Notes under the pieces: generated by a model | Seen by the model: only the letters and a program-made list of their open reading frames with translations | Told to the model about the DNA's origin: nothing | Database searches by the model: none | Shown here: positions 1-10,006 of the stretch, piece after piece | Layout of the letters: each line of letters opens with the position of its first letter | Position numbering within the stretch: position 1 is the stretch's first letter | Program-made: the position numbers and the translations under genes | Origin: Flaccisagitta enflata | Taxonomy: Eukaryota; Chaetognatha; Sagittoidea; Aphragmophora | Direction of reading: 5' to 3' | DNA: 64,000 bases | NCBI GenBank assembly: GCA_965153355.1 | Contig: OZ231128.1 | Location: 11,532,001 to 11,596,000, forward strand

Positions 1-498
1 AAGAAGGAAAATATTTGTTTTTACAAAAAACATCAAATTCAAGCTATCTGCTCAATGAAATTCAGCAAGTCATTTACCACTGCGAAGGATATGGAAGCAG
101 CTATGAAAAAGTTTTGATGTTGCACTAGTACAATATAAAATCTTTTTAAAACTTGTACTCAATGGAAGGTCTTGTTGAGAAAGCATGATAGATAAGTACT
201 CCTTTTCCGCAATACTTTTACATTTCATAATCACAATAGTCAAAGAAATGATAAGAATTCTTTATTGATAATAGTATCGCAAAGGTTGTCCTGTCAAAAT
301 AATTCTTGAAGGCAAGTGAAAAATGAGTTGAAAATGTCAAGAAGTAATCAATTGAAATGTAAATTCATGAATTTTTTCAGCCCATTGATAAATACAGAAA
401 AATAAGAAGTATTTTGCAATCATAGGTATGAGATTTTAGCCCACTGGTGCTGTTTTGATTCTCTTATTAGGCTTGAAGGCAACTAGGAATATGAACCC

Positions 499-893
499 TA
501 GCCATTATCTTTACACATGCATCTTTTTTCAGTGTCATACAAAGCTACAAAATGTATTTCCTTCCCCAGAAAGCTCCTTCTCAAAAACAGGATCTGAGAT
601 GAAAAGCGAATCAATTTGTTTTGATTTACAATGCATTGACTAAGGCTTAGAAGGCTTGCTCCTGTATTATACTCAGATATTTTCATGTTTCCCGTCATCA
701 ATTTCCGCAGACAATCACGCCCAGACTCTCTTAGGTTGGTAAAATATTGAGAGCAGCCTCTCATCTGATGAAGTATTTCATTTGGTCCTACAATATCAAT
801 GTTTTTAAACCTGTGGGGCTGCATATTGACTAACAAGGCCAAGAGATGTCCAATAGATGCGTCCTCTTTAGATGTAAGATATTATGACATAAA
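499..893 (-). other. Unexplained open reading frame (about 120 codons)
   Basis: An open minus-strand stretch beginning near an AAAG acceptor-like site and reading EDASIGHLLALLVNMQPHRF, KNIDIVGPNEILHQMRGC, SQYFTNLRESGRDCLRKL, then on to a stop near 499. Composition is protein-like but unlike the titin-type exons. It could be a terminal exon, part of an adjacent gene or a decayed mobile-element fragment. I recognise no family. Confidence 0.3.
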
Positions 894-1199
894 TTATTAA
901 GATAAAAAGATATGACGGCGAGCATTTGATGTCAACTTAAAGTGTTTTGCCCCATTTTTTAAACTATAGTTGAATAATTATGATGCAACAATTACTTTGA
1001 TAAGACAAATTGTCTCCAGAAATACTCTTTGTGTATGTCTTTTTCATATATTAACCTCAAAAGAACCTTTAAATCATCAATTCACACAAGAAAAGCAAAG
1101 AAAATAAGGGTCTATAGTGAGATTTTGCTTACATTTATTACCTCATTACTACCTTTTAAAATTATAAGACTTACAAATGCAGAGAAAATTTGCATTTCT
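894..1199. other. Non-coding stretch
   Basis: AT-rich sequence; I see no exon or repeat with support here. Bases 1-498 are likewise without a recognised feature. Confidence 0.5.
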
Positions 1200-1248
1200 A
1201 AGAACATAGCCGCCTTCATAATCAATTTTGGAAGGCGGCTATGTTCTT
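1200..1248. repeat. Perfect 18-bp inverted repeat (hairpin)
   Basis: Arm AAGAACATAGCCGCCTTC (1,200-1,217), a 13-base loop, then the exact reverse complement (1,231-1,248). It is GC-richer than its AT-rich surroundings. No poly-T tract follows directly, and no matching copy was noticed elsewhere in the window. Could be a small inverted-repeat insertion or a structured RNA element. Confidence 0.85.
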
Positions 1249-1595
1249 CATTATCATGTTTTTTCATTTTCTATGCAAAGTTATAATTTTAACAAGCCTC
1301 CTATCAGTGAACAAATACTAAATTTTGGATAATTTTTGATGAATATATTTTGTTAATGATAGCTACACTTGCTCTTTTATCCTACTTGAATGCAAATTTA
1401 GCAATGAAATACTTATTATGATATACTTCAATGATTATTTTCATATCATTTTATAGTTTCATTCCCATAAGATTTTCTATTTAAACCCCTTTTGGCACAT
1501 TAAATCTTGCCGTCGGATGCTCGCCGTCATATGAAGATATGATGATATGAAAATATAAAGATGCAGAGATAAAGATAAAATATAAACTGATTCCT

Positions 1596-1755
1596 CCCTC
1601 AACCCCCCCCACGCCTCCCCAACCCTCCCCCCCCCACGCCTCCCCACGCCTCCCCACCCCTCTCCCCACAACTCCCCACCCCTCCCCACCCCCACGCCTC
1701 CCCACCCCTCCCCCCACGCCTCCCCCCCACGCCTCTCTACCCCCCATCCCTCCCC
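1596..1755. repeat. C-rich low-complexity tract
   Basis: About 160 bp of C-runs interspersed with ACGCCTCCCC units (G-runs on the minus strand). Many runs of four or more G on the minus strand give G-quadruplex potential. The open frames across it are compositional artefacts. Confidence 0.85.
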
Positions 1756-1761
1756 TCGCAA

Positions 1762-2235
1762 AGAGACATGAAAGGACTTGGGGAGACATGAAGAGACATG
1801 AAGAAACATGAGGAGACATAAGAGACATAGAGAGACATAAGAGACACAAGAGACACAAGAGACATAAGAGACATAAGAGACATAAGAGACATAAGAGACC
1901 TAAGAGATATAAGAGATATAAGAGATATATGAGACATAAGAGACATAGGAGACATAAGAGACATATAGAAGACATAAGAGACATAAGAGACATAAGAGAC
2001 ATATAGGAGACAAAAGAGACAAAAGAGACAAAAGAGACAAAAGAGACATAAGAGACAAAAGAGACATAAGAGACCTAAGATACATCAGATAAATAAGAGA
2101 CATAAGAGATATAAGAGACATATAGGAGACATGAGAGACATGTAGGAGCCAAAAAGACAAAAGAGACGAAAGAGATGAAAGAGACCTAAGAAATATAAGA
2201 GACATGAAGAGACATGAAGAGAAATGAAGAGAAAA
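1762..2235. repeat. GAGACATAA minisatellite
   Basis: About 470 bp of imperfect 9-bp units (AGAGACATA with variants AGAGACAAA, AGAGACCTA, AGAGATATA). It lies directly beside the C-rich tract and leads into the element terminus at 2,264-2,346. Confidence 0.9.
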
Positions 2236-2263
2236 CCTTGAAAATCGCATTTTAAAAATTTCG

Positions 2264-2346
2264 CGTTACGGACGGACAGACAGACAGACATTCAGACCTA
2301 CCAAGTGACAGACCCTCTTATAGAGATGCGAGGACGCATCTAAAAA
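2264..2346 (-). mobile_element. Diverged palindrome-element terminus
   Basis: GGACGGACAGACAGACAGAC, then ACCCTCTTATAGAGATGCGAGGACGCATCTAAAAA. The layout (GGAC/AGAC run, TATAGAG, then a short inverted repeat AGATGCG/CGCATCT and an A-run) matches the palindromic end of the dispersed element elsewhere in the window with different stem bases. The minisatellite upstream may be internal to it. Confidence 0.5.
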
Positions 2347-2785
2347 GACCTGAAACGGTCTAGTAATCCTTGTACTTTTTCTCACAATTTTTCTTTATTT
2401 AGTAATTGAGGAATACAAAAAACAGTACTTCTATTGGTCTGGGAAATTTTGATTTTGAATGTTCGATTTTGATGGGAAATTTTCAAAATTTTGAAAATCT
2501 TCCAAATTGTTTAAATTCAAATTAGTGTAAACTGCTGTTTTTATCTCTTTTATCATAAATTAGTTGGCCTGTCTAAGTAGGTCTGTCTTTTATTCCATTT
2601 AAGTGGTAGTGTCACACCAGACACACCGTACACATATCTAAGTAGCAATGATGAAATTTGTATCTATCACCCCTCCTTGTAAGTAACCTATGTGATTCTT
2701 GATTCTTAAGTTGATTTTCCCCACTGCTCTTTACTTGATCAATAGTGGTTAATGAGTTCTCAAAATCCTAAAATGGGATATTTAC
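2347..2785. other. Intron or downstream sequence, nothing recognised
   Basis: AT-rich; no supported exon or repeat seen. Confidence 0.5.
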
Positions 2786-2896
2786 CTTTTCCAGGCAAGA
2801 TAAATGAGTTGCTCTGCTCAATAAAAGCATCTGGTTCAGGTGGCAAACCATGATGTGGTATTTTGATTTTCAGCATAGCTTCTTCGCAGTCAGTAT
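2786..2896 (-). CDS. Predicted coding exon (37 aa)
   Basis: 111-bp phase 1-1 exon: DTDCEEAMLKIKIPHHGLPP then EPDAFIEQSNSFILPGKG. Acceptor GCTTTTTCAAG, donor AAAG/GTAAAT. Frame, phase and composition fit the gene, and the functional donor implies further exons to the left of it, possibly beyond the window. Confidence 0.62.
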
Positions 2897-3155
2897 CTTG
2901 AAAAAGCAAAATTGTTAAGGCCAATATGAATGAAGTGTAACATTGAGGGATACCTCATGGAATATCATACGTAAGTTCTTACAATATGTATTGAAAACTA
3001 TGAAATAATGTGCGATCTTTATTTGGCCTGCTTAGAAATAGGCATTTTTCTTACAAATTCTCGTTTGAACAAGAGCTTTTTGTACATATGCAGGGCATCA
3101 GATTTTGCTTCTGATTTGACCCTTTTAGATTGCAAACATAAACCGAGTAAAGAAC

Positions 3156-3329
3156 CTGTTATGATATAAGTGCCAAAGGCCATCGGAGTTGGTTGTTCCC
3201 CTTTTATGAGAGGTGAATGTGCGGGCAAAAAGGTTGATTTTTCTTCTGTTTCTGGTTGTTTTGATAAGTTTGGGCTGCTTTCTTTGGATAACATCTCAGT
3301 TTCAGAAAAAATCCTCTCCATCTGTTGGG
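3156..3329 (-). CDS. Predicted coding exon with uncertain 3' end (about 58 aa)
   Basis: Acceptor TCTCCTTGCAG is good; reading in phase 1 gives AQQMERIFSETEMLSKESS, then a Pro/Lys/Glu stretch and PTPMAFGTYII. The best phase-1 donor is ACAG/GTTCTT at 3,154-3,155, which is weak. If unused, the frame runs on through GSLLGLCLQSKRVKSEAKS to a stop at 3,019, giving a possible alternative C-terminus about 100 residues long. The short hydrophobic run (FGTYIITGSLLGLCLQ) exists only in that read-through form. Confidence 0.5.
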
Positions 3330-3445
3330 CTGCAAGGAGACAGAAATCTTATAATCTTTTTAGAACCGCCATCTCTGAACAAGTCAAAGATGTGATCAAA
3401 AGTCTTATTTGGTATCTGTCTCAGGGCTTCTTATTAAGACAAAGA

Positions 3446-3451
<6 letters not shown>

Positions 3452-3541
<90 letters not shown>
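3452..3541. repeat. (GA)n microsatellite, about 45 units
   Basis: Uninterrupted GA dinucleotides over about 90 bp inside an intron, preceded by GTGTGT. Arg/Glu or Ser/Leu open frames across it are artefacts. Confidence 0.97.
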
Positions 3542-3544
<3 letters not shown>

Positions 3545-3632
3545 TTCCATTCAACAGATGGGCGTATGGATGAGGGGACAAAAATTTGGATCACTGACTG
3601 ACAGAGAGACAAAACCTGTGCCAGGATATATC

Positions 3633-4030
3633 TACCATACGACTAAAAAAAAAAAGACACACTTTTGCATGGCTAATTTTACCTTTGAATCAAAGAAAAA
3701 CCTATTAAAATCTTAATTTATCTGAAAGCTTTTTAAAAGTACTTCTTTGGCGCTAATCTGGTATTGTTATCTTTTTTCGTTTAGTTTAAGTGAAAACATT
3801 GCCTATTTCAGTTTTGCAACCCCAAGATAAAAATGCATTTTAGCAAATTAGTGCTTCTCTTCGCAAGACTCTAGCTTCCGAGCCGTTTGAGATACAGAGT
3901 TGGGATTGGTCCATATTGAAATATATATGAAAATCTTTCAAAATGTCTTCTTTGAAAAAATTAAAATTAATGTTTATACCTATTTTATCAATCTATAAAC
4001 TGGTGCGTCTTTTTTTTTAGCCGAGTGGTA
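3633..4030 (+). mobile_element. MITE-like element 1, copy a
   Basis: About 398 bp flanked by TA, with inverted termini TACCATACGACTAAAAAA..GACACAC on the left and, read inward from the right, TACCACTCGGCTAAAAAA..GACGCAC. The interior (GAGCCGTTTGAGATACAGA, GGGATTGGTC) matches copy b at 58,022-58,435 in inverse orientation. TA flanks and short size fit a non-autonomous Tc1/mariner-type element; no transposase is present. Confidence 0.75.
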
Positions 4031-4217
4031 AAAAGGTAATAACTGTCTGATTATTAATCATCCTTGTTCCAAAACAAAAACAGATTGACTCTTCTAAAGT
4101 GAAAACTCACCCCTGTTACATTACAAAAAAAGCAATCCGCTCCTCACATAGGTTTGCAGACTTTTTGATAGGGAATTCATTGTGCAAAGTATATAACAAT
4201 AAGCCTGCAAACCCTAC

Positions 4218-4355
4218 CTTTTTCAGGTGATTCTATGTTTTCAAATATTCTTTTGGTTGACGTTTCTTGACTGATTTTCTTAAGCTTTGGTTTGCTTGCT
4301 ACCATTTCTTCATTCTTTTTCACTTCATTTTCAAGTTCAACAATGGTTTTTGTTT
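4218..4355 (-). CDS. Predicted coding exon, weakly type C-like (46 aa)
   Basis: 138-bp phase 1-1 exon: ETKTIVELENEVKKNEEMVA, SKPKLKKISQETSTKRIFEN, IESPEKG. Acceptor TTAAACCAG, donor AAAG/GTAGGG. KPKLKKI recalls KPKLKSI of type C, but the LEKLKRLENG end is missing. Possibly a degenerate type C exon. Confidence 0.6.
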
Positions 4356-4494
4356 CTGGTTTAAAGAAAGTATTTACTATCTTAACACAGAGGAAGGTTC
4401 CGTTCTAGGACAAACTTTTTTGAGATTTACTCACAATAGAAGAACATTGAAGAGTTTTGTCAAGTGATAAATCTAAAAATCTTGTTAACATTAC

Positions 4495-4674
4495 CTTTTT
4501 GTGAGGTTACAACTTGTTTTGATTCTTGTATTTCATCCCTGATATTCTTAGGACTTTTTGTATCCAAATGATTAAGAATACTTTCATGTGGCTCTAATAG
4601 TTTTTGTGCCAAAGATTTAGAGTCAACATCATTTTGGATATATTTGATATTCAGTTCTTCGTCTGGGCTTTCAA
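4495..4674 (-). CDS. Predicted coding exon, unrelated to cassettes (60 aa)
   Basis: 180-bp phase 1-1 exon: VESPDEELNIKYIQNDVDS, KSLAQKLLEPHESILNHLD, then KNIRDEIQESKQVVTSQKG. Donor AAAG/GTAATG is good; the acceptor TTTTGAAG is not strong. Less Pro-rich than the cassette exons and likely helical. It occupies the place a type B exon would take. Confidence 0.6.
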
Positions 4675-5051
4675 CTTCAAAATGAAAATCAGAATTGAAA
4701 TCAGTTGTTAGTATCTTGCTATTTAAACAGAATTCCCTCTTAATTGCAAAAGCATAGTTCTTTGAGTTGTCATGTCTTTTGGTTCATCGGTTTATTGGTC
4801 TTTCTCTGACTCAAAACTTAATGTTCTAAATTACTTGCAAGCAATTTAATGAGTCGTTTTGTCTGTTGGATGGTAGATTGGACAGTCTGTCTGACAATTG
4901 TGCTTTTTGCGTCTTTTTGGGAAGATTAAGAGTACCAATCCTCGTTCAATTATCAAATGGGCTCCTACATCACTGCTATGCCAACTTTTCAGCTTGTTGG
5001 GTCATCTTTTGTTTAAACTTCCCTTCAATGAATTCTTTTTAGTTGAATTAC
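4675..5051. other. Intron, nothing recognised
   Basis: 377 bp between a type A exon and the 60-residue exon. No type B exon or repeat was found here. Confidence 0.6.
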
Positions 5052-5297
5052 CTGGTTTTTTCCCCTGTCCTAAAATTATTTTATTGGAGTTCTCTTCAGT
5101 CTTTCCCTTTGTTTTGAGCTTTTCCCAAACCGGGGATGGTTCATCAAGTTTTGTCTTTGATTTTTGTTGGGGTACATTTTCTGGAGTATCATATTGTTCT
5201 AAATCAGTCTTTTCTCGTTTACTAGGCAGATCATAGATTGGAAGAGATGAAATAAATTCTTCTTCAGGCTCTGATTCTACCATTTCAATTGGTTTCG
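5052..5297 (-). CDS. PEVK-like exon, type A (copy 9, 82 aa)
   Basis: 246-bp phase 1-1 exon: AKPIEMVESEPEEEF, LPIYDLPSKREKTDLEQYD, PSPVWEKLKTKGKT, IILGQGKKPG. The last cassette exon; what follows is of another kind. Confidence 0.9.
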
Positions 5298-5800
5298 CTG
5301 AACAGAAATTTCATGCAAAAGAAAAGAATGAAAAAGTGATCTTAAAAAAAGACGCTGCTCTATATGCGATGTGTGAATAAAAGAAACTGTGAAACATGAA
5401 ATATTATGCTATGAGTTGCACCAGTCATTTAATGGTGTCAGAAGAGAAACAGCTAATTCAGTCAAATCCATTTGCTTGATGACATGGCAAATAGAAGAAT
5501 GAATCACTATAAGAATCAAAGGAATTTAGATATACGTATAGAATATGGAAGGAAGAAAATGAAAATGAAAGGGGTCTATTTGAGTGAATAGTATTATTCA
5601 GGAAGAAGAACTGTCATCGCATTGATACGTTTCATCTTGCCCTTACTATATTTTCAATGCCCGGCACAGGCACTAAATTCATGCGCAGTGCCAATCTCCA
5701 CCTCAAAGACTAGACCAAAATTGTGGCCAAAATGATACAGTTGCACTCCACAATAACAAAGGAGAATGGAACAAAAAAATATATTTTTCATAGACATGTT

Positions 5801-6036
5801 TTAAGTCGCGTGCACGCGACTCTACACCCCGCTTTGTCCATCTGTTGATCGGTTGGTTGGTTGGTCGGTTGGTCAGTTGGTTGGTTGGTCGGTCCCCATT
5901 TTACTTTTTTTATCAATCTTGTTTCTTTAAGTCATCTTAAGTCATTTTAGGGTATACTAAGTCATTCTAAGTCATTTTAAGTCATTCTAAGTCATTCTGT
6001 AAGTCTCGCACGCAACTAATAGGTGTTGACCTTGTT
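5801..6036 (+). mobile_element. Palindrome-ended dispersed element
   Basis: Starts with the exact 18-bp palindrome AGTCGCGTGCACGCGACT (5,804-5,821), then CTACACCCCGCTTTGTC, a GGTTGGTTGGTCGG simple tract and a series of GTCATTYTAA units. It ends CGCACGCAACTAATAGGTG then TTGACCTTGTT. Sits in the intron 5,298-6,373, the rest of which shows nothing. Confidence 0.8.
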
Positions 6037-6373
6037 ATATTGCAAATGATAATTGATGGGAATGTTTTTTTGATTAAGTTCATGATAATGCTAAGATGGT
6101 CTTAGTTGTTATTGCCTATTAAGGAAATTTGTCGTGGGTCCAGATTAAGCACCATTAGAGCTCCAAAAGCTCTCATCCTTTAGTAAGATAGAGGTTGAGT
6201 GGTAATGTTGTCTAACATTCACAAAAGAAAAAAAAGAAATGATATGAAGAACCAAGATTCTATGTGCAATGCAGAATGATTCCTGTAACTCTTGAGTCCG
6301 TTATAGCAGGGTGTAACTATCAAAGAGGTGTAACCAGAATCTGCGTGAATCAGCAACCAACATTTGAGCTTAC

Positions 6374-6517
6374 CATTTTCTAGGCGTTTGAGTCTTTCAA
6401 GAGGACTTTCCTCAACTTCAATTTGTTCAATGGATTTATGTTTTGGTTTAACTTTAGTTCTTTCTGGTTCTTGTTTTGATTTAGGTTTTTCTTGACTGAT
6501 TTTCTCAGGGATTGTCC
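6374..6517 (-). CDS. PEVK-like exon, type C (copy 9, 48 aa)
   Basis: 144-bp phase 1-1 exon: GTIPEKISQEKPKSKQEPER, KVKPKHKSIEQIEVEESPLER, LKRLENG. Acceptor AATAATAG, donor GTAAGC. Confidence 0.89.
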
Positions 6518-6918
6518 CTATTATTAAAAACAAATGAGTTTCCTTTGATTACAAGAAACCCTAAGATATTTATCTTTGATAAAGGTCATCACTGTCCAAA
6601 AGTCATATTAGAAAAACTAGATAAGAAAAGCTATTCAGGAGGAGCAAACAGTGACAGTATCTTTTGTTAAACATGTAATTTCAGTTGGTAGTCTGTCCAC
6701 TGGTCAGGCTAAAAGTGCTTTTTTACAGTTTCTGCCCTTGCCTAACTGTTGTCTAACTGTTGGCAGCTGTTAGGGTTGTCCTAGTAGATAAAATCAAACT
6801 TTCCGTAATAAACCTGCGGAGTTGTGTATACTACTAGACTTAACAGTTTCAAAAACAAATCATTTGGCATGTCTTATAATTGAGAATAATTCGGACTTCC
6901 CCCATGCTCAAAATGTAC
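6518..6918. other. Intron, no type D exon found
   Basis: 401 bp between B copy 8 and C copy 9, the usual place of a type D exon. I found no acceptable in-phase exon here. Confidence 0.5.
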
Positions 6919-7170
6919 CTGGTTTTGTTATTGGTATCGTGTCTTCCTCTCTTTTTTTCATTGGTAATGATGCTTTATCTCCGGAATTGTCACTCTTTCC
7001 TTTAGGACTCTTTGATTGCTTTGTTGGCTCTTGATCTAATGGGCTATCAGAGGGTTTAGTTTCATCATCTGGTAGCTTTTTGAATGGGTTCAGTTTTACA
7101 GAATCATCCTCGTCTTTCAGAGGAGACTTTTGCTTGCTCCTTAAATTGAGGCCATCTCCTTGGTCAGTTT
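6919..7170 (-). CDS. PEVK-like exon, type B (copy 8, 84 aa)
   Basis: 252-bp phase 1-1 exon: ETDQGDGLNLRSKQKSPLKD, VKLNPFKKLPDDETKP, DQEPTKQSKSPKGKSDN, ending IPITKPG. Acceptor ATTACAG, donor CCAG/GTACAT. Confidence 0.88.
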
Positions 7171-7261
7171 CTGTAATGATTGATTTGATAATTATGTGAT
7201 GACTTTTCACAGGTTTACATAATGGTCCATTACTTGTAACACAATTCAGATCTTTACATTA

Positions 7262-7456
7262 AACAAGGCCGGATACACGGCTACCCCAGTCGCGTGTGGG
7301 TGGGCAGGGGCCATAATTGAGGTCACTCCATCATTTGAGCAGGAGCAGTGAAGCCAAAAACTGCAAAAACCCCAAAAAAGTAAAGTGTGACGGACGGACG
7401 GACCGACGGACGGACGGACAAAGCGGGTTGTAGAGTCGCGTAGCACGCGACTAAAA
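7262..7456 (-). mobile_element. Palindrome-ended dispersed element (inverse)
   Basis: AACAAGGCCGGATACACGGC, ACCCCAGTCGCGTG, a GGTGGGCAGGGGCC core, AGGAGCAGTGAAGCC, GGACGGACGG tract, AAGCGGGTTGTAGAGTCGCG and the terminal near-palindrome AGTCGCGTAGCACGCGACT. A good full-length example of about 195 bp. Confidence 0.88.
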
Positions 7457-7630
7457 ACAAGGCCAGATACACGGCCAATACCAGTTGCGGACGGGTGGGC
7501 AGGGGTGGAAATGCGCGTTTTCACACTTTCCAACTCGATCACCACGGACCGACCAACCGACCAACCGATCAACTGACCAACGGACGGACGGACAAAGCCT
7601 CTTATAGAGTCGCTTGTCCGCGACTGAAAA
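7457..7630 (-). mobile_element. Palindrome-ended dispersed element, adjacent diverged copy
   Basis: Directly abuts the preceding copy in the same orientation: ACAAGGCCAGATACACGGCC, GGTGGGCAGGGGTGG, GACCGACCAACCGACC, ending TAGAGTCGCTTGTCCGCGACT. Its palindrome stem differs (AGTCGC-TTGTCC-GCGACT). Either tandem insertion or nested preference for its own end. Confidence 0.83.
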
Positions 7631-7932
7631 ACCAAAAAACAAACCAACACATGGATCTGATGATTCAAAGACATTTCAGACAACTTTCTGAAAAAAATAT
7701 GCATTCAAAAGAGGTTATCATTCAGGCTTTTTGCCACTGTTGAATAAACAACCCATCCAGGCAACTGGCGATTTAGATAGAGGTGGATTGAATGGCAGAC
7801 TGACTTATGGACCAATGAACAGACAGACTGACCAATCAAAAGATATGTTCTTGTAAAGAGATGATATCACTCATTTTAATACATAAGGAAAGAATGTTGA
7901 TCCAGTCAATCCAGTTATTCAGGTGTTTTTAC

Positions 7933-8178
7933 CTGGAATTCTTCCTTTTCCTGTAATTATTTTGATTGGATCCCCCTGGCTATTTTCCTTCTTTTTGAGT
8001 CTATCCCAATCAGGAGACAGTTCATCCATTACTGGCTTTATTTTCTGTCGCTGTACATTTTCGGGAGTATCATATTGTTCTAAATCTGTCTTATCTCTTT
8101 TACTGGGCAGGTCATATACAGGAAGAGATGAAACAAATTCTTCTTCAGGCTCTGATTCTACCATTTCAATTGGTTTTG
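7933..8178 (-). CDS. PEVK-like exon, type A (copy 8, 82 aa)
   Basis: 246-bp phase 1-1 exon: AKPIEMVESEPEEEF, LPVYDLPSKRDKTDLEQYD, LSPDWDRLKKKENS, IITGKGRIPG. The acceptor is TATAAAG, weaker than the CAG of its neighbours. Confidence 0.9.
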
Positions 8179-8483
8179 CTTTATAGCAAGTTCATGCAAA
8201 AGAAGAGGAAGTATTGAAATTAGGAAAATGAGCATCTGTATCAAAATGTGATTAAAGATGCTGTGAAATATCAAGCAGGATAGTTTTCACATTGTCACCA
8301 GATTTTGTCAGAAGAATAATCATTCAAGCATGAACACATGGCTACAATATGATTTTGATATTGTTACTAACATTGGTGGTTAGGCTTCATGGCTTGTAAA
8401 AAAATGCAGGCTCTATGCCAAAAAGATACAACTAGAAAATCAGTGTGCATCTTTTTTACATGTTTCCTAAAATTTGAGCTCAC

Positions 8484-8627
8484 CATTTTCTAGACGTTTC
8501 AGTTTCTCGAGAGGACTTTCCTCTACTGCAGTTGGCTTGATGGACTTAAGTCTAGGTTTACGCTTTGCTTTTTCAGAGTCATTCATTGGTGTGGGTATCT
8601 GGTCACTGATTGTCTTGGAGTTGGTCC
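8484..8627 (-). CDS. PEVK-like exon, type C (copy 8, 48 aa)
   Basis: 144-bp phase 1-1 exon: GTNSKTISDQIPTPMNDSEK, KRKPRLKSIKPTAVEESPLEK, LKRLENG. Acceptor ACCATTAG, donor GTGAGC. Found from splice sites and homology; it stands in no long open frame. Confidence 0.86.
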
Positions 8628-9090
8628 CTAATGGTAATGAATAAGTTTTTTTGGAAAGTTTGGAAAGTTTGAAAAGCTAAGTTTTTTTTCTGATAACAGG
8701 TTTTGAAAAGTTCAATTATGAAGAAAATTTTTGGCATTTTGGATAACATCGGCTGCACGAAAGTCAACCAAAGATGATGGAAGCTTCAAGATATCCTTAC
8801 ATTCTTGGTTTATCACAGAATGTAGAGGACTTTTCAGTCCTTAAATGTCAAGTGATTGACAATGTGCAGTATGAGAGATAGAAATCTACTGCAGTCAAAA
8901 AGAAAAGAAAAGAAAGGAAAATTCATGATGGATTAAAAGATTTCCAGATAATCTTCTACTCCAAATGAATCCTATATTTTGGCATTTTTTGTTGAATGCT
9001 TTACTTGTGCCAAATCATTGCTTTGGGTGTCGAGTTAATGATATGCCTCAATGTGCTTTTGATGAAAAAGTTTTAATATTATGCATCACT
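8628..9090. other. Intron segment, no type D exon found
   Basis: Part of the 1.1-kb intron between B copy 7 and C copy 8. It holds no recognisable type D exon. The remainder of the intron carries the element at 9,091-9,280 and a worn fragment of a similar element near 9,380-9,485. Confidence 0.5.
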
Positions 9091-9280
9091 TTTTAGTCGC
9101 GTGCATGCAACTCTACAACCTGCTCTGTCATTCTGTCCATCTGTCTGTAACACTTTGCTTTTTTGGCGCTTACGGGTGGTATTGGGGTTACTGCTCCTGC
9201 CCAACAGCTTGGTTGGTTGATATCTTCATTGTCCCTGCCCACTCACACGCGACTTGGGTAGCCGTGTATGTGGCCTTGTT
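9091..9280 (+). mobile_element. Palindrome-ended dispersed element
   Basis: TTTTAGTCGCGTGCATGCAACTCTACAACC, split here as AGTCGCGTGCATGCAACT then CTACAACCTGCTCTGTC; GCTCCTGCCC core; end CACGCGACTTGGGTAGCC then GTGTATGTGGCCTTGTT. Palindrome partly decayed. Confidence 0.82.
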
Positions 9281-9724
9281 CTTTAACCAATTGAACAGTA
9301 GTAATGGATGATTGGTTAACCCTTCTTAACACTTATTATCACTTTGAAGACATGCAATGTGACATAAGTAAAAAAAACACTGCAAAAGCCCACTGACAGA
9401 TAGTCCAGTGATGAACAGACAGACAAACAGACATAGAAGGATGGACATAGTGGGCAAAAAGGCCTCTTGTACCATGTAACTAAAAATGAGACATTTGCAC
9501 AACTCTATCTTTGAATTTATAGAGGGAAAAGGAGCAATTGAAAATGGAAATTTTTACTTTGAAATAATTTTTCATCTACACTGCCCAAAGCTCAAATTTA
9601 GCACAAATAACTACCAGAGCATTCTCATTCTAACACACTCATTATCTTGCTCCCACTCTTTTGAAGGACAATAGAGAGCAATGTCCTGATTTTACCCTTC
9701 TCAAGTGGAAATTCATCTGAATAC

Positions 9725-10006
9725 CTGCTTCAGAGGGTACTTTTTTCCCAAGTTCTTGGCCAGCATCTTTTTGGTCATGCTGAGCATTTACTCCACTTGG
9801 TTTTTCATCATCGCCTACACTCTTTTTAGCCTTTTCCCCATTTTTTGGTATGTTTTTTGGCTTTTGGGTCTTGTCAGTTATTTCTTCAAAAGGAATTTCA
9901 CCATCTTTTGTTTGATCAACAGGCTTTAATTTTGACAAATCCTTCTCTTGCTTCAATGGCGATTTCTCTTTTTTCTTTAGTCTTAAATCATCATGTAAGG
10001 TACCAT
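9725..10006 (-). CDS. PEVK-like exon, type B (copy 7, 94 aa)
   Basis: 282-bp phase 1-1 exon: DGTLHDDLRLKKKEKSPLKQ, LSKLKPVDQTKDGEIPFEE, then a Lys/Asp/Gly-rich stretch ending KKVPSEAG. Diverged from the 264-bp copies and lacking the QEPT segment. Acceptor TTGGACAG, donor GCAG/GTATTC. Confidence 0.84.

Noticed and set aside
1477-2291. Several long minus-strand open frames rich in Gly/Gly-Trp and Met-Ser-Leu
   Set aside because: They lie on the C-rich tract and the 9-bp minisatellite, where a period divisible by three keeps frames open by chance.
3421-3716. Arg/Glu-rich and Ser/Leu-rich open frames over the GA tract, and similar frames over the CT tract at 55.95-56.28 kb
   Set aside because: Dinucleotide repeats lack stop codons in several frames; composition alone explains them.
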